Shown here piece after piece: positions 1-8,343 of a stretch of 64,000 nt of DNA. Both the position numbers and the translations under genes were made by a program. The notes below the pieces were generated by a model that saw nothing but the letters and a program-made list of their open reading frames with translations, was not told where the DNA came from and did no database searches. How positions within the stretch are numbered: position 1 is the stretch's first letter; every line of letters starts with the position of its first letter. Source of the stretch: Actinacidiphila rubida (GTDB lineage Bacteria; Actinomycetota; Actinomycetes; Streptomycetales; Streptomycetaceae); contig NZ_FODD01000037.1 of NCBI RefSeq assembly GCF_900110255.1, positions 24,764 to 88,763 of the forward strand. Reading direction: 5' to 3'.

Positions 1-1
1 G

Positions 2-43
2 GAGATCGCCGGGCTGCCGCCCGCGCGGGGGTCGTGGGACTGA
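2..43 (+). CDS. C-terminal tail of a gene cut by the window edge
   Basis: An open frame enters the window from the left and ends at a TGA at 41-43, giving only 13 residues (ending ARGSWD). The end is plausible because a new gene begins shortly afterwards on the same strand. Too little is present to name a product, and it could be a chance open frame in GC-rich DNA. Confidence 0.3.
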   Translation, partial: EIAGLPPARGSWD

Positions 44-107
44 ACCGTGATCACCGCGCGGCGGCGAACGCGCACGGCGCGGGGTGGGTGTGTGGTGTGC
101 TGGAAGG

Positions 108-1358
108 GTGAGGACAGTCAGTCGTACGGGCACGGACCGGCCGCGGGGCGCCGGGCGGCGCGGGCGCGCGGGCACGACCGCGGGTGCGGCGGCCGCCGGG
201 CTGGCGCTGGTGCTGGGCGGCTGCTCCTCCGGCGGCGGACACGGGGTGTCGCCGCTGCTGTCCCCCTCGGGCCGGGCGTCCGCGTCCGCCCCGGCCGCGC
301 CCTCCCAGCACGCGGCGCCCGGTGCGACGGCCTCCGCGACGCTGTCGGCGGCGCCGGCCAAGGGCACCGCGAAGGTCACCGCCACGGTGGCGACCGGTAT
401 CGCCCAGCCCTGGGGCGTCGCCCAACTCCCGGACGGCACGCTGCTGGTGGCCTCCCGGGACAGCGGGCGCATCTCCCTCGTCGACCCCGCGAAGCACACG
501 GTCACGCCCATCGGCACGGTGCCGGGGGTGTCCCACACCCAGGGCGGTGAGGCGGGCCTGCTCGGGCTCGCCGCCTCCCCCCACTTCGGGTCCGACCATC
601 TGATCTACGCGTACTTCACCACCGAGTCCGACAACCGCATCGCACGCATGCTGTACGACCCGACGCGGGCGAAGGGCGACCAGCTCGGGGCGCCCGACAC
701 CATCCTGCGCGGCATCCCCATGGGCCTGATCCACAACGGCGGGCGGATCGCCTTCGGACCCGACGGCATGCTGTACGCCGGGACCGGCGAGACCGGGCAG
801 CGCGGGCTCGCCCAGGACGTGGGGTCGCTGGCGGGCAAGATCCTGCGGATGACGCCGGACGGGCAGCCGCCCAAGGACAACCCGGTACCCGGGTCGCTGG
901 TGTACTCCACCGGCCACCGCAACGTCCAGGGTCTCGCCTGGGACGCCCAAGGACGCCTGTGGGCCTCGGAGTTCGGTCAGGACCGGTGGGACGAGCTGAA
1001 CCTCATCAAGCCCGGAGGCAACTACGGGTGGCCGGTCGTCGAGGGCATCGCGCACCGCGCGCCGTACATCGACCCCGTCGTCCAGTGGCACACCGACGAG
1101 GCGTCCCCCAGCGGCATCGCCTACGCGGGCGGCTCCATCTGGATGGCCGCGCTGCACGGCCAGCGCTTGTGGCGCATCCCGCTCGACGGTCCCCGTGCGG
1201 CGGCCCCGCCGCAGGCCTTCTTCACGAACACGTACGGCCGTCTCCGCACCGTCGTCGCCGTCGACGCGCACACGCTGCTGCTCACCACGAGCAACACGGA
1301 CGGCCGGGGCAGCCCGCACCCGGGCGACGATCGGGTCCTCCAGCTCACCGTCTCCTGA
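108..1358 (+). CDS. PQQ-type glucose/sorbosone dehydrogenase family lipoprotein
   Basis: A predicted secreted lipoprotein of about 416 residues with the six-bladed beta-propeller of the glucose/sorbosone dehydrogenase (GSDH) family. A basic N-terminus and a short hydrophobic stretch end in the lipobox LVLGGC (Cys39), followed by a Ser/Ala/Pro-rich linker to about residue 85. Family motifs include HNGGR (His about 209), GHRNVQGLAWD (about 269) and EFGQDRWDELN (about 288). Members oxidise sugars or sugar alcohols with PQQ, but many Streptomyces homologues have no known substrate, so the reaction is inferred. The start is uncertain: GTG at 84, 90 and 108 are in frame and none has well-spaced Shine-Dalgarno; 108 gives the most normal signal peptide. 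It stands alone, with a repeat region after it. Confidence 0.85.
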   Translation: MRTVSRTGTDRPRGAGRRGRAGTTAGAAAAGLALVLGGCSSGGGHGVSPLLSPSGRASASAPAAPSQHAAPGATASATLSAAPAKGTAKVTATVATGIAQPWGVAQLPDGTLLVASRDSGRISLVDPAKHTVTPIGTVPGVSHTQGGEAGLLGLAASPHFGSDHLIYAYFTTESDNRIARMLYDPTRAKGDQLGAPDTILRGIPMGLIHNGGRIAFGPDGMLYAGTGETGQRGLAQDVGSLAGKILRMTPDGQPPKDNPVPGSLVYSTGHRNVQGLAWDAQGRLWASEFGQDRWDELNLIKPGGNYGWPVVEGIAHRAPYIDPVVQWHTDEASPSGIAYAGGSIWMAALHGQRLWRIPLDGPRAAAPPQAFFTNTYGRLRTVVAVDAHTLLLTTSNTDGRGSPHPGDDRVLQLTVS

Positions 1359-2000
1359 AGCTTTCCCCTGCGGAGAGCTAACGGGTGCCCCTGGGGCTTG
1401 CTGGGTTCGGCCTACGGGGTGCCCCCGGGGCTTGCTCGTTGTCCACCGGCCGGTGGGTGGCTACGGCTTCCGGGGTGCCCCGCGCTGCGCGCTGCCGTCT
1501 GCCGGTCTCGTCGTGGCTTGTCGCGCTGGGGGCACCTCCCGGCCGAAGGCTGGGGGACCCCGCGCCCCTGATATGCGTGCCCTTTGTCCGTGGGGTCGGG
1601 GGCGCTCCGGAAGCGTCTCCTCGGAAATGTGCATACGGGTTCGTCCACATCCGCACCCGGGGGCCACGCACATTTCTCTGCGGGGAGCACTTCCTCCCCA
1701 CCCCCTCCCACTCACCCACCGTGCGGCGGGGGACATGGGACACGGCCAAGCTCTGTCCTCCCGCAGACGGGGACCGGCCGGAAGGGGACGATCCGGGTGT
1801 GTCCCCGCAGAGCTTTGCAAGGCCCCGGCCCACCAATCTGGAAAAAGCCGCCATGCAAAGCTCGAGGAGACACTCCCGGAGTGGCCCCTGACCCCACCCA
1901 CCGACGTGCACCGCCAGGGGCGCGGGGAACTGCGCGACAAGCCACGACGGCGCGGCAGACGGCAGCGCGCAGCGCGGGGCAGCCCGGAAGCCGTAGGGCC
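1359..2000. repeat. Nested long inverted-repeat intergenic element
   Basis: There is no credible gene here. The stretch is built from arms that pair in order from outside in: 1462-1526 with 1932-1995 (near-perfect, about 64 bp), 1557-1570 with 1915-1928, and 1592-1623 with 1863-1895. Inside are smaller palindromes: AAATGTGC/GCACATTT (about 1625-1675) and GAGCTTTGCA/TGCAAAGCTC (1810-1819 with 1854-1863). The segment 1520-1570 (core GGGGGCACCTCCCGGCC) recurs at 24184-24230 and CCAGGGGCGCGGGGAACTG recurs at 24072-24090, so this is an interspersed repeat family of the kind common in Streptomyces intergenic DNA. Function is unknown. Confidence 0.8.
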
Positions 2001-2039
2001 GCGCGCAGCGCGGGGTGGGGCGAACCCCGCGCTGCGCGC
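2001..2039 (-). terminator. Perfect 16-bp hairpin after the LuxR regulator gene
   Basis: GCGCGCAGCGCGGGGT (2001-2016) and ACCCCGCGCTGCGCGC (2024-2039) form a perfect 16-bp stem with a 7-nt loop, just beyond the stop codon at 2055. There is no U-tract, which is usual for Streptomyces terminators. The stem sequence also resembles the arms of the adjacent repeat element. Confidence 0.65.
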
Positions 2040-2054
2040 GAACGCACCGGCGCG

Positions 2055-5000
2055 TCAGGAGGGGAAGAGGGCGAGCCGGTGGGCGAGCGCCGCCGCCTCG
2101 CCGCGGGTGGACACGGAAAGCTTCGCCAGGATGTTGGAGACATGCACACTCGCCGTCTTCGGCGAGATGAAGAGCTCCTCGGCGATCTGCCGGTTCGTCC
2201 GCCCCTCGGCGACCAGTCGAAGGACGTCCCGCTCGCGAGCGGTGAGCCCGAGCGTCTCAACCGACGTCCGCCCGGCGACGCTCGGCGCCGCCGTCGCGGT
2301 GGACGCCAGGGGAACCCCGGCCCGCCGGGCCACCTCCGCGACGCGCGCGCCCAGCGGCCCCGCCCCGGCCCGCAGGGCCGCGGCGTGCGCGAGGGACAGC
2401 AGGTCCGCTCCCGCCTCCCGCTCCCCCGCGGCCAGCACGCACTCGGCCCGGCGCAGCCGGATCCCGGCCAGCTCGACCGGCCGCTCCTCCGCGGCGAACG
2501 CCGCCTCCGCCGCGGCCCAGAGCGCCGCGTCGTGGCCGCCCCGGGCACGGTCCAGTTCGGCCGCGACCAGCAGTGCGTACGCCGCGGCCACGCCGGAGTC
2601 CCGTGGCAGCCGGCCCGCGGCGTCCTCGATCCGGCCGAGCGCCTCGGGATCGGCGCCGGCGGGGTCCGCCGCCTCCGCGGCCGCGCCCGCGGCGAGCAGC
2701 GGCCAGCCGAAGCGCGCGGTGCCGGGCGGGAACCCGACCTCGCCGACGGCCCGCAGCTCCCGCCGGGCGTCCTCGAACCTCCCTTGCGCGACGGCCAGTT
2801 CGGCGGCCAGGGCGCGCAGCGGGATGAGGTGCTGCGGCTGCGTGTCGTGCTGCAGGAGTGCCTGCGCCTCGGCGAGATGGGCCTCCGCGGCACCGTCGTC
2901 GCCGACGCCCAGCGCCCGGTGGCCGAGCAGGATCTCCAAGCCGCCGCGCAGATACGTGCGTTCGGCCAGCCGCCGGGCCTGGTCCAGCGGTACGAGCGCG
3001 GCCTCGTACTCGCCGGACGCCAGCAGCGACTCGCCCTCGTTGGTGAGCAGCCACGCCCGGGTGATGTTGGCGACCTTCTCCCCCAGCAGGGCCAGGCCCT
3101 CGCGGCTGACGCGGACCGCCTCGGCGGAGCGGCCGGCGCCCTCGAGCACCGAGGCGAGATTGCCGTAGGTGCGGGCGACGAGGCTGCGCGAGCGCAGGTC
3201 GCGGGCGACCCGCCGGACGTCCTCGACCTGCGCGATGCCGCGGTCGATCTCACCGATGTCGACCTGGAGGAGTCCGAGGGTGACACGGGCGTGCAGTTCG
3301 GTGTCGCGGTCGCCCGCGGCCCGGGCGAGTTCGACGGCACGCTCGGCGACGGAGATGCCCTCGGCACCGGACTTGTGGACCATGATCCACCCGGCGATCA
3401 TGGCCATCACCTCGGCGTGCACGGCCGACGGAGGCAGCCCGCGGACGAGTTCGCGGGCGCGGGACAGCTCCTCCCAGCCGTCGCCGCGGGCGAGGTCCTC
3501 GGTGAGCCGGGACCGCTGGGCCCAGAACCAGGCGGCCCGGAGCGGCTCGACGGCGCCGGTGCGTTCGATGAGGTGCGTGGCGCGCTTGGCGACGGTGTGG
3601 GCCCGCTCGCGCTCGCCGCTCAGCCGGGCGGCGACGGTGATCTCGGCGAGCAGGTCGAGGAAGCTCAGCGGGGCGGCCGGCGCGTCGCCGCCGTCCGCGG
3701 CGTCCGCCGTGCCGGAGGCCGTCATGGGCGGGTAGGCCTCGGCGCAGTCCAGCGGCCGCAGCCGGGCGCGGACGTCCTCGGGGGCGTCCTCCCAGAGTTC
3801 CAGCGCGCGTTCCAGCAGGCGGTGCTGCTCGGCGTAGGCGTGCCGGCGGCGTGCCTCGACGGAGGCGCGCAGCACCGCGGGCAGCGCCCGGGCCGGGTCG
3901 TGGGCGGAGTACCAGTAGGAGGCGAGGCGGGCGGCCCGCTCGTCGGCCCGTACCAGGCCGGGGTCGGCCTCGACGGCCTGCGCGTAGCGGCGGTTGATGC
4001 GGCTGCGCTCGCCGGGCAGCAGGTCGTCGCCGACGGCCTCGCGGACCAGCGAGTGGCGGAAGCGGTAGCCGTCGCCGCTGTCGGTGGGCACCAGGATGTT
4101 CGCGCCGACGGCGGTCCGCAGCGCCGCGATCAGCTGGTCCTCCTCCAGGCCCGCGATCGCGTCGAGCAGCCGGTACTCGACGGTGTTGCCGCCCTCGGCG
4201 ACGATCCGGGCGACCCGCTGGGCGTCCTCGGACAGCGCCTCGACGCGGACCAGCAGCAGGTCGCGCAGCGACTCGCTGATGCCGGTGGAGCAGGTGCCGT
4301 CGAGGGAGCAGGCGAGTTCCTCGACGAAGAAGGGGTTGCCGTCGGAGCGGGCGAAGACCTGGTCGACGATGGCGTCCTCGGGTTCGGCGCGGAGGATCGC
4401 GGCGAGCTGGCGGCGCACCTCGTCGTGGGTGAACCGGGACAGCTCGACGCGGTCCACGGTGCGCAGCCGGTCCGTCTCGGCGAGGAACGGCCGCAGCGGG
4501 TGGCGGCGGTGGATGTCGTCGGCCCGGTAGGTGGCGGCGATGAGGACCCGGGCGCGCTGCAGGGAGCGGAAGAGGTACGCGAGCAGTTCGCGGGTGGACC
4601 GGTCCGCCCAGTGCAGGTCCTCGACGACCAGGACCAGCGTCCGGTCGACGCCCAGGCGTTCCAGCAGCCGGACGGTGAGTTCGAAGAGGCGGACCCGGCC
4701 GTTCTCGTCGTGCGGGTCGCGCCGGGTGGCGCCCTGCTCGCCCAGTTCGGGCAGCAGCCGGGCCAGTTCGGTCTCCTGGCCGGCGGCGGCGCGCACGAGT
4801 TCGGGGCCGAGGGTGGCGTGCAGGTCGCGCAGTGCCGTGGAGATCGGCGCGAACGGCAGTCCGTCCGCGCCGATCTCCACACATGCCCCGACGGCGGCGA
4901 CGGCCCCCGTGCCCCGCGCAGCCGTCAGGAACTCCTCGGTGAGGCGGGTCTTGCCGACGCCTGCCTCACCGCCGATCAGCACCGCCTGCGGCTCGCCCCG

Positions 5001-5213
5001 GTCCGCGGCGGCCAGGGCCGCGGCCAGGCGTTTCAGCTCGGCGTCGCGGCCGATGAACACCGGGCTCAGGGACTGTGTCTGCACGGTGTCGAGGATGTCA
5101 TGCAAGGCCCTCGCGGCGACACCGTTTACCTGCGCGGTTCCGGTGCCCGCGGCCTCCCCGGCGGGCTGGGTGCCGGCGGCCGCCGGGGAGGCCGCCGGCG
5201 CCTGGGCGGTCAT
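2055..5213 (-). CDS. Large ATP-binding LuxR-family (LAL/MalT-like) regulator
   Basis: A protein of 1052 residues with the LAL layout. An N-terminal AAA/STAND ATPase carries Walker A GGEAGVGKT (about residue 80) and Walker B LVLVVEDLHWAD (about 195); a long helical, TPR-like middle follows; the C-terminal LuxR helix-turn-helix (from about 983) contains LTARERDVLRLVAEG and PKTASVHVSNILAKL. Proteins of this class typically switch transcription on after binding a ligand and ATP; the ligand here is unknown. The start is ATG at 5213 because it overlaps the stop of the small upstream gene (ATGA), indicating translational coupling; longer starts would run through that gene. Length is normal for LAL proteins. 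A terminator hairpin follows the stop. Confidence 0.93.
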   Translation of the reverse strand: MTAQAPAASPAAAGTQPAGEAAGTGTAQVNGVAARALHDILDTVQTQSLSPVFIGRDAELKRLAAALAAADRGEPQAVLIGGEAGVGKTRLTEEFLTAARGTGAVAAVGACVEIGADGLPFAPISTALRDLHATLGPELVRAAAGQETELARLLPELGEQGATRRDPHDENGRVRLFELTVRLLERLGVDRTLVLVVEDLHWADRSTRELLAYLFRSLQRARVLIAATYRADDIHRRHPLRPFLAETDRLRTVDRVELSRFTHDEVRRQLAAILRAEPEDAIVDQVFARSDGNPFFVEELACSLDGTCSTGISESLRDLLLVRVEALSEDAQRVARIVAEGGNTVEYRLLDAIAGLEEDQLIAALRTAVGANILVPTDSGDGYRFRHSLVREAVGDDLLPGERSRINRRYAQAVEADPGLVRADERAARLASYWYSAHDPARALPAVLRASVEARRRHAYAEQHRLLERALELWEDAPEDVRARLRPLDCAEAYPPMTASGTADAADGGDAPAAPLSFLDLLAEITVAARLSGERERAHTVAKRATHLIERTGAVEPLRAAWFWAQRSRLTEDLARGDGWEELSRARELVRGLPPSAVHAEVMAMIAGWIMVHKSGAEGISVAERAVELARAAGDRDTELHARVTLGLLQVDIGEIDRGIAQVEDVRRVARDLRSRSLVARTYGNLASVLEGAGRSAEAVRVSREGLALLGEKVANITRAWLLTNEGESLLASGEYEAALVPLDQARRLAERTYLRGGLEILLGHRALGVGDDGAAEAHLAEAQALLQHDTQPQHLIPLRALAAELAVAQGRFEDARRELRAVGEVGFPPGTARFGWPLLAAGAAAEAADPAGADPEALGRIEDAAGRLPRDSGVAAAYALLVAAELDRARGGHDAALWAAAEAAFAAEERPVELAGIRLRRAECVLAAGEREAGADLLSLAHAAALRAGAGPLGARVAEVARRAGVPLASTATAAPSVAGRTSVETLGLTARERDVLRLVAEGRTNRQIAEELFISPKTASVHVSNILAKLSVSTRGEAAALAHRLALFPS

Positions 5214-5437
5214 GCCGCGCTGTGCGGGTGCAGGGCGCGGTGCAGGCGGCCGAGTGACGATCCGGACGCCTCGGCGTCGCTGCCGCGGGACGCGGTCCTG
5301 GCGCCGGTGCGGCGCGCGCGCCGCTCGCTGGTGCGGGCGGCCTTGGCGTCCCGTGCGAGCCGCCACTGCTCGGCCTCGCGCTGGAGGTCGGAACGGTGGG
5401 CCTTCTGGAGCTCGTTCTGGAGTTCGTAGCCGAACAT
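5210..5437 (-). CDS. Small charged protein coupled to the LuxR regulator
   Basis: A 75-residue protein starting MFGYELQNELQKAHRSDLQ, rich in Arg, Ala, Gln and Glu, with no membrane segment; the first 45 residues look like one charged helix. The start is well supported by AAGGAG seven bases upstream of the ATG at 5437. Its TGA overlaps the ATG of the LuxR regulator by four bases, so the two are very likely co-translated. I recognise the N-terminal style from small Streptomyces proteins of unknown function but know no role. A partner or modulator of the regulator is an inference from coupling alone. Confidence 0.75.
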   Translation of the reverse strand: MFGYELQNELQKAHRSDLQREAEQWRLARDAKAARTSERRARRTGARTASRGSDAEASGSSLGRLHRALHPHSAA

Positions 5438-5471
5438 GGTGGGTCTCCTTGGATGTCGTGTCCTTTTCGCT

Positions 5472-5488
5472 GAGACAAGCTTCGTCTC
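5472..5488 (-). promoter_or_regulatory. Inverted repeat upstream of the small gene/LuxR operon
   Basis: GAGAC (5472-5476) and GTCTC (5484-5488) flank a 7-bp AAGCTTC centre, about 35-50 bp upstream of the start at 5437. The position suits an operator or promoter element of the two-gene operon. No clear -35/-10 pair could be assigned, so this is a weak call. Confidence 0.3.
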
Positions 5489-5571
5489 CAAGGGGGGTCC
5501 GCCACATCGGGCACCTGCCCGAACTTCCGGGCCCGGGGGGGTCCCGGGCGCCTCAGACGGCGGCGCGGGGG

Positions 5572-5661
5572 CCTTAGACCGGACCGCCGCGGGGCCCGGC
5601 GGGGACTCAGAGGGCCTTAGGCCGGGCCCGGGGGGCCTTAGGCCGCCTCGGACGCCTTAGG
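5572..5661. repeat. Cluster of CCTTAG(GC) motifs in an intergenic region
   Basis: The gap 5438-5795 has no gene. It holds four CCTTAG cores at 5572, 5615, 5636 and 5655; two (5613-5622, 5634-5643) sit in the palindrome GGCCTTAGGCC. Spacing is irregular (43, 21, 19 bp). The rest of the gap is GC-rich sequence plus the MMPL terminator at 5750-5783. Confidence 0.45.
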
Positions 5662-5749
5662 CATCCGGGTTCCGGTGGCCCGTGGGCGCGCCGCGACCGT
5701 ACGCGGCACGTGGGCCCGCGGCGCGGGCCCGTGCCGCGCCGGGACGCGG

Positions 5750-5783
5750 AACCCCCCGAACTCCTTGCGGAATCCGGGGGGTT
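5750..5783 (-). terminator. Terminator of the MMPL exporter gene
   Basis: A 9-bp perfect stem (AACCCCCCG 5750-5758 with CGGGGGGTT 5775-5783) continues inward with five pairs including one G-U and closes with a GCAA tetraloop on the minus-strand RNA. It lies 12 bp after the MMPL stop codon. No U-tract is visible. Confidence 0.75.
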
Positions 5784-5795
5784 GGGGCGCCGGTG

Positions 5796-8108
5796 TCAGC
5801 GGGTCCGGTACGTCTCCTGGGCGCTGCGGGCGCGCAACGCGCGCTCGTCGGACAGGGGCACCGGGCGCGGGGTGGGCGTGCGGGCCGGACCGGCGCCGGC
5901 GTGCTGGTCCGGTGCGGGCGGCACCGGTCCGCCGGGCAGCGCGGGCACCGGCGGTACGGCGGTGGCGGCGGGCGCCTCGATACTGAGCCGCGGCAGCCTG
6001 CGTTCGAGCCAGCCGGGCAGCCACCAGTTGGCGCCGCCCAGCAGGTGCATCAGCGCGGGCACCAGCAGGGTGCGCAGCACGAACGCGTCGAGGGCCACGG
6101 CGGAGGCCAGTCCGATGCCGAACATCGACATGACGCGGTCGCCGCTGAGCACGAAGGCCAGGAAGACGGCGATCATGATGACCGCGGCGGAGTTGATCAC
6201 CCGGCTGGTCTCGGCCAGGCCGACCCGTACCGCGCGCCGGTTGTCGCGGGTCTCCTGCCACTCCTCGTACATCCGGCTGACCAGGAACACCTGGTAGTCC
6301 ATGGAGAGCCCGAAGAGCACCGAGACCATGATCACCGGCAGGAACGGCTCGATGGGCCCGGCCCGGCCCAGGCCCAGCCACTCGGTGCCCCAGCCCCACT
6401 GGAAGATCGCGGTGACCACGCCGAAGGACGCGCCGACGGCGGCGACGTTCATCACCGCGGCCTTGAGCGGGATGCCCAGGGAGCGGAAGGCGAGCAGCAG
6501 CAGGATGCAGCCCAGGCCGACGACGGAGCCGACGAACAGCGGCAGCTTGCCGATGATCACCTGCGCGAAGTCGTCGTAGCTGGCGGTGGTGCCGCCGACG
6601 TAGACGTGCAGACCGTTCCCGTGCGCCGCGGACGGCAGCACGTCGTGTCGCAGGTGCTGGACCAGCGCGGAGGTGGCGTGGGACTGCGGGGAGCTGTCGG
6701 GGACGACGGTGATGACGCCGGTCGTGCCGGAGCCGTCGAAGACGGTGGGGCTGACGGACGCCACGCCGGCGGTGTGCTCCAGCGTCTGCGGCAGGGCGTC
6801 CATGGCCACCCGGGCGCTCGCGCTGTCCGCGGTGCCGACGAGGGTGAGCGGGCCGTTGGTGCCCGGCCCGAAGCCCTGGGCGAGCAGGTCGTACGCCTGG
6901 CGGGTGGTGGCGGTCGCCGGGCCGTTGCCCTGGTCGGAGGTGCCGAGGTGGAGCGTGAAGGTGGGCAGCGCGAGCACGACCATGACGACCGCGGCGAGCC
7001 CGCCGAGCAGCTTGGGGTGCCGTTCGACGAACGCGGACCAGCGGGCGGCCAGCCCGGCGGGCATCTCCGGCTGCGGGCCGAGCTCGGCGAGCGTGCGGCG
7101 CTCGCGGCGGCTGAGGGCGCGCTGCCCTATCAGGCCGAGCAGCGCCGGCAGCAGGGTGATCGAGGCGGCGACGGTGAGCAGCACGGTCAGCGCGGACGCG
7201 ACGGCGACGCCGTTGAGGAATCCGAGGCGGAGGATGAACATGCCGAGCAGCGCGGCGCACACCGTGCCGCCGGCGAAGACCACGGCCCTGCCGGTGGTGG
7301 CGACCGCCTCCTCGGCGGCCTGGGCGACGGTCAGGCCGCGTTTGAGCCCTCTGCGGTGCCGGGTGACGATGAACAGCGCGTAGTCGATGCCGACGCCGAG
7401 GCCGACGAGCATGCCGAGCATGGGGGCGAAGTCCGCGACCGTCATGCCGTGGCCGAGCAGCACGGTGGCCATGTAGGCGGTGCCGCAGCCGACGAGCGCG
7501 GTCGCGATGGGCAGGAGCATCGCCGCGAACGAGCCGAACGCCAGCAGCAGCACCACGGCCGCCACGGCGACGCCGACGATCTCGCTGAGGTGGGCACTGG
7601 TGCCCTCGGTGCTGCCGACGGCCTGGCCGCCCAGCTCGACCTGGAGGTCGGCGGTCCCGGCGGCCTTGGCGGTGTCCACCAGGGCGTGTGCCTGGGCGGA
7701 GCTGATGTTCTCGGCCTCCTGGGCGTAGGAGACGGAGGCGTACGCGGTGTGGCCGTCGCGGCTGATCTGGCCGGCGCCGGAGGCGCCGTACGGGCCGACG
7801 ACGGAGGTGACGCCGGGCAGGGTGCGGGTCTTGTCGAGGACCTTGGTCATGGTCTGCTCGACGCTTGCGGCCCGGACGCTGCCGTGGTCGGTGTGCCAGA
7901 CGATGGTGTCGGTGTCGCCCGCCTGCCCGGGGAACGCGTCGTGCAGCAGGGCGGCGGCGTGGCCGGACTCGGTCCCGGGAGCGTTGTAGCTCTTGGAGTA
8001 CGCGGAGCCGGCGGCACCGGCGGCCGCGGTCAGGCCGAGAAGGACGGCGAGCCACAGGATCACGACGGTGATGCGGCGGTTGATGCACCACCTGGCGAGT
8101 GCGGCCAT
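5796..8108 (-). CDS. MMPL/RND-family transporter
   Basis: A 770-residue membrane protein of the MMPL branch of the RND superfamily, with two halves each formed of one membrane helix, a large extracytoplasmic loop and a five-helix bundle. The N-terminus (WCINRRITVVILWLAVL) and the repeated helix clusters around residues 170-370 and 520-690 fit the family; GLGVGIDYALFIV and FGLSMDYQVFLVSRM are the conserved Asp-Tyr motifs thought to carry protons. These proteins export lipids, siderophores or antibiotics using the proton gradient; the substrate here is unknown. The C-terminal 70 residues are Pro/Ala-rich and probably cytoplasmic. AGGAG precedes the ATG. It is monocistronic with its own terminator. 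Confidence 0.93.
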   Translation of the reverse strand: MAALARWCINRRITVVILWLAVLLGLTAAAGAAGSAYSKSYNAPGTESGHAAALLHDAFPGQAGDTDTIVWHTDHGSVRAASVEQTMTKVLDKTRTLPGVTSVVGPYGASGAGQISRDGHTAYASVSYAQEAENISSAQAHALVDTAKAAGTADLQVELGGQAVGSTEGTSAHLSEIVGVAVAAVVLLLAFGSFAAMLLPIATALVGCGTAYMATVLLGHGMTVADFAPMLGMLVGLGVGIDYALFIVTRHRRGLKRGLTVAQAAEEAVATTGRAVVFAGGTVCAALLGMFILRLGFLNGVAVASALTVLLTVAASITLLPALLGLIGQRALSRRERRTLAELGPQPEMPAGLAARWSAFVERHPKLLGGLAAVVMVVLALPTFTLHLGTSDQGNGPATATTRQAYDLLAQGFGPGTNGPLTLVGTADSASARVAMDALPQTLEHTAGVASVSPTVFDGSGTTGVITVVPDSSPQSHATSALVQHLRHDVLPSAAHGNGLHVYVGGTTASYDDFAQVIIGKLPLFVGSVVGLGCILLLLAFRSLGIPLKAAVMNVAAVGASFGVVTAIFQWGWGTEWLGLGRAGPIEPFLPVIMVSVLFGLSMDYQVFLVSRMYEEWQETRDNRRAVRVGLAETSRVINSAAVIMIAVFLAFVLSGDRVMSMFGIGLASAVALDAFVLRTLLVPALMHLLGGANWWLPGWLERRLPRLSIEAPAATAVPPVPALPGGPVPPAPDQHAGAGPARTPTPRPVPLSDERALRARSAQETYRTR

Positions 8109-8214
8109 GCGCAGTTGTCTCCTGTGAGGGCAGCCCGTGATTTCGCCCCACTGTGCCAGCTAAACGTGATCGATTGGGACTTTCGTGCCCTTCCTCACAA
8201 GCGGTAAAAAGCAC

Positions 8215-8251
8215 GTAAGGACGGCACCCGAATTTCGGGTACCGCCCTTAC
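8215..8251 (-). terminator. Rho-independent terminator after gatB
   Basis: A near-perfect hairpin: GTAAGG-CGG-ACCCGA (8215-8235) pairs with TCGGGT-CCG-CCTTAC (up to 8251) with two mismatches and a 3-nt loop. On the minus strand it is followed by GTGCTTTTTACC, a true U-tract, which is unusual for this GC-rich genome. It lies 93 bp beyond the gatB stop. Confidence 0.85.
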
Positions 8252-8343
8252 ATATGCCTTATCCGAGCGGCGAATCCGCCCCCGGAAGAGCTCCGGCCGG
8301 CCCTCGGACCGGGCCGGATCCCGGCGCCGGACCGGCCGCCGGA

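Noticed and set aside
1385..1940. Open frames of 160-180 codons on both strands between the dehydrogenase and the LuxR gene
   Set aside because: They lie inside the nested inverted repeat, mirror each other because the DNA is palindromic, and match no protein family I know.
1462..1995. Insertion sequence or integron boundary
   Set aside because: No transposase, integrase or clear target-site duplication was found; it is treated as a non-coding repeat element.
1584..5429. A 1281-codon open frame on the plus strand opposite the LuxR regulator
   Set aside because: Antisense shadow of a real gene in high-GC DNA; low-complexity Gly/Ala/Arg composition and no family motifs.
5682..8207. An 841-codon plus-strand open frame opposite the MMPL gene
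   Set aside because: Same shadow effect; the minus strand has clear MMPL motifs, a ribosome-binding site and a terminator.
5638..8214. A second minus-strand frame of 858 codons over the MMPL gene
   Set aside because: Arg/Pro/His-rich shadow frame, typical of out-of-frame reading in Streptomyces.
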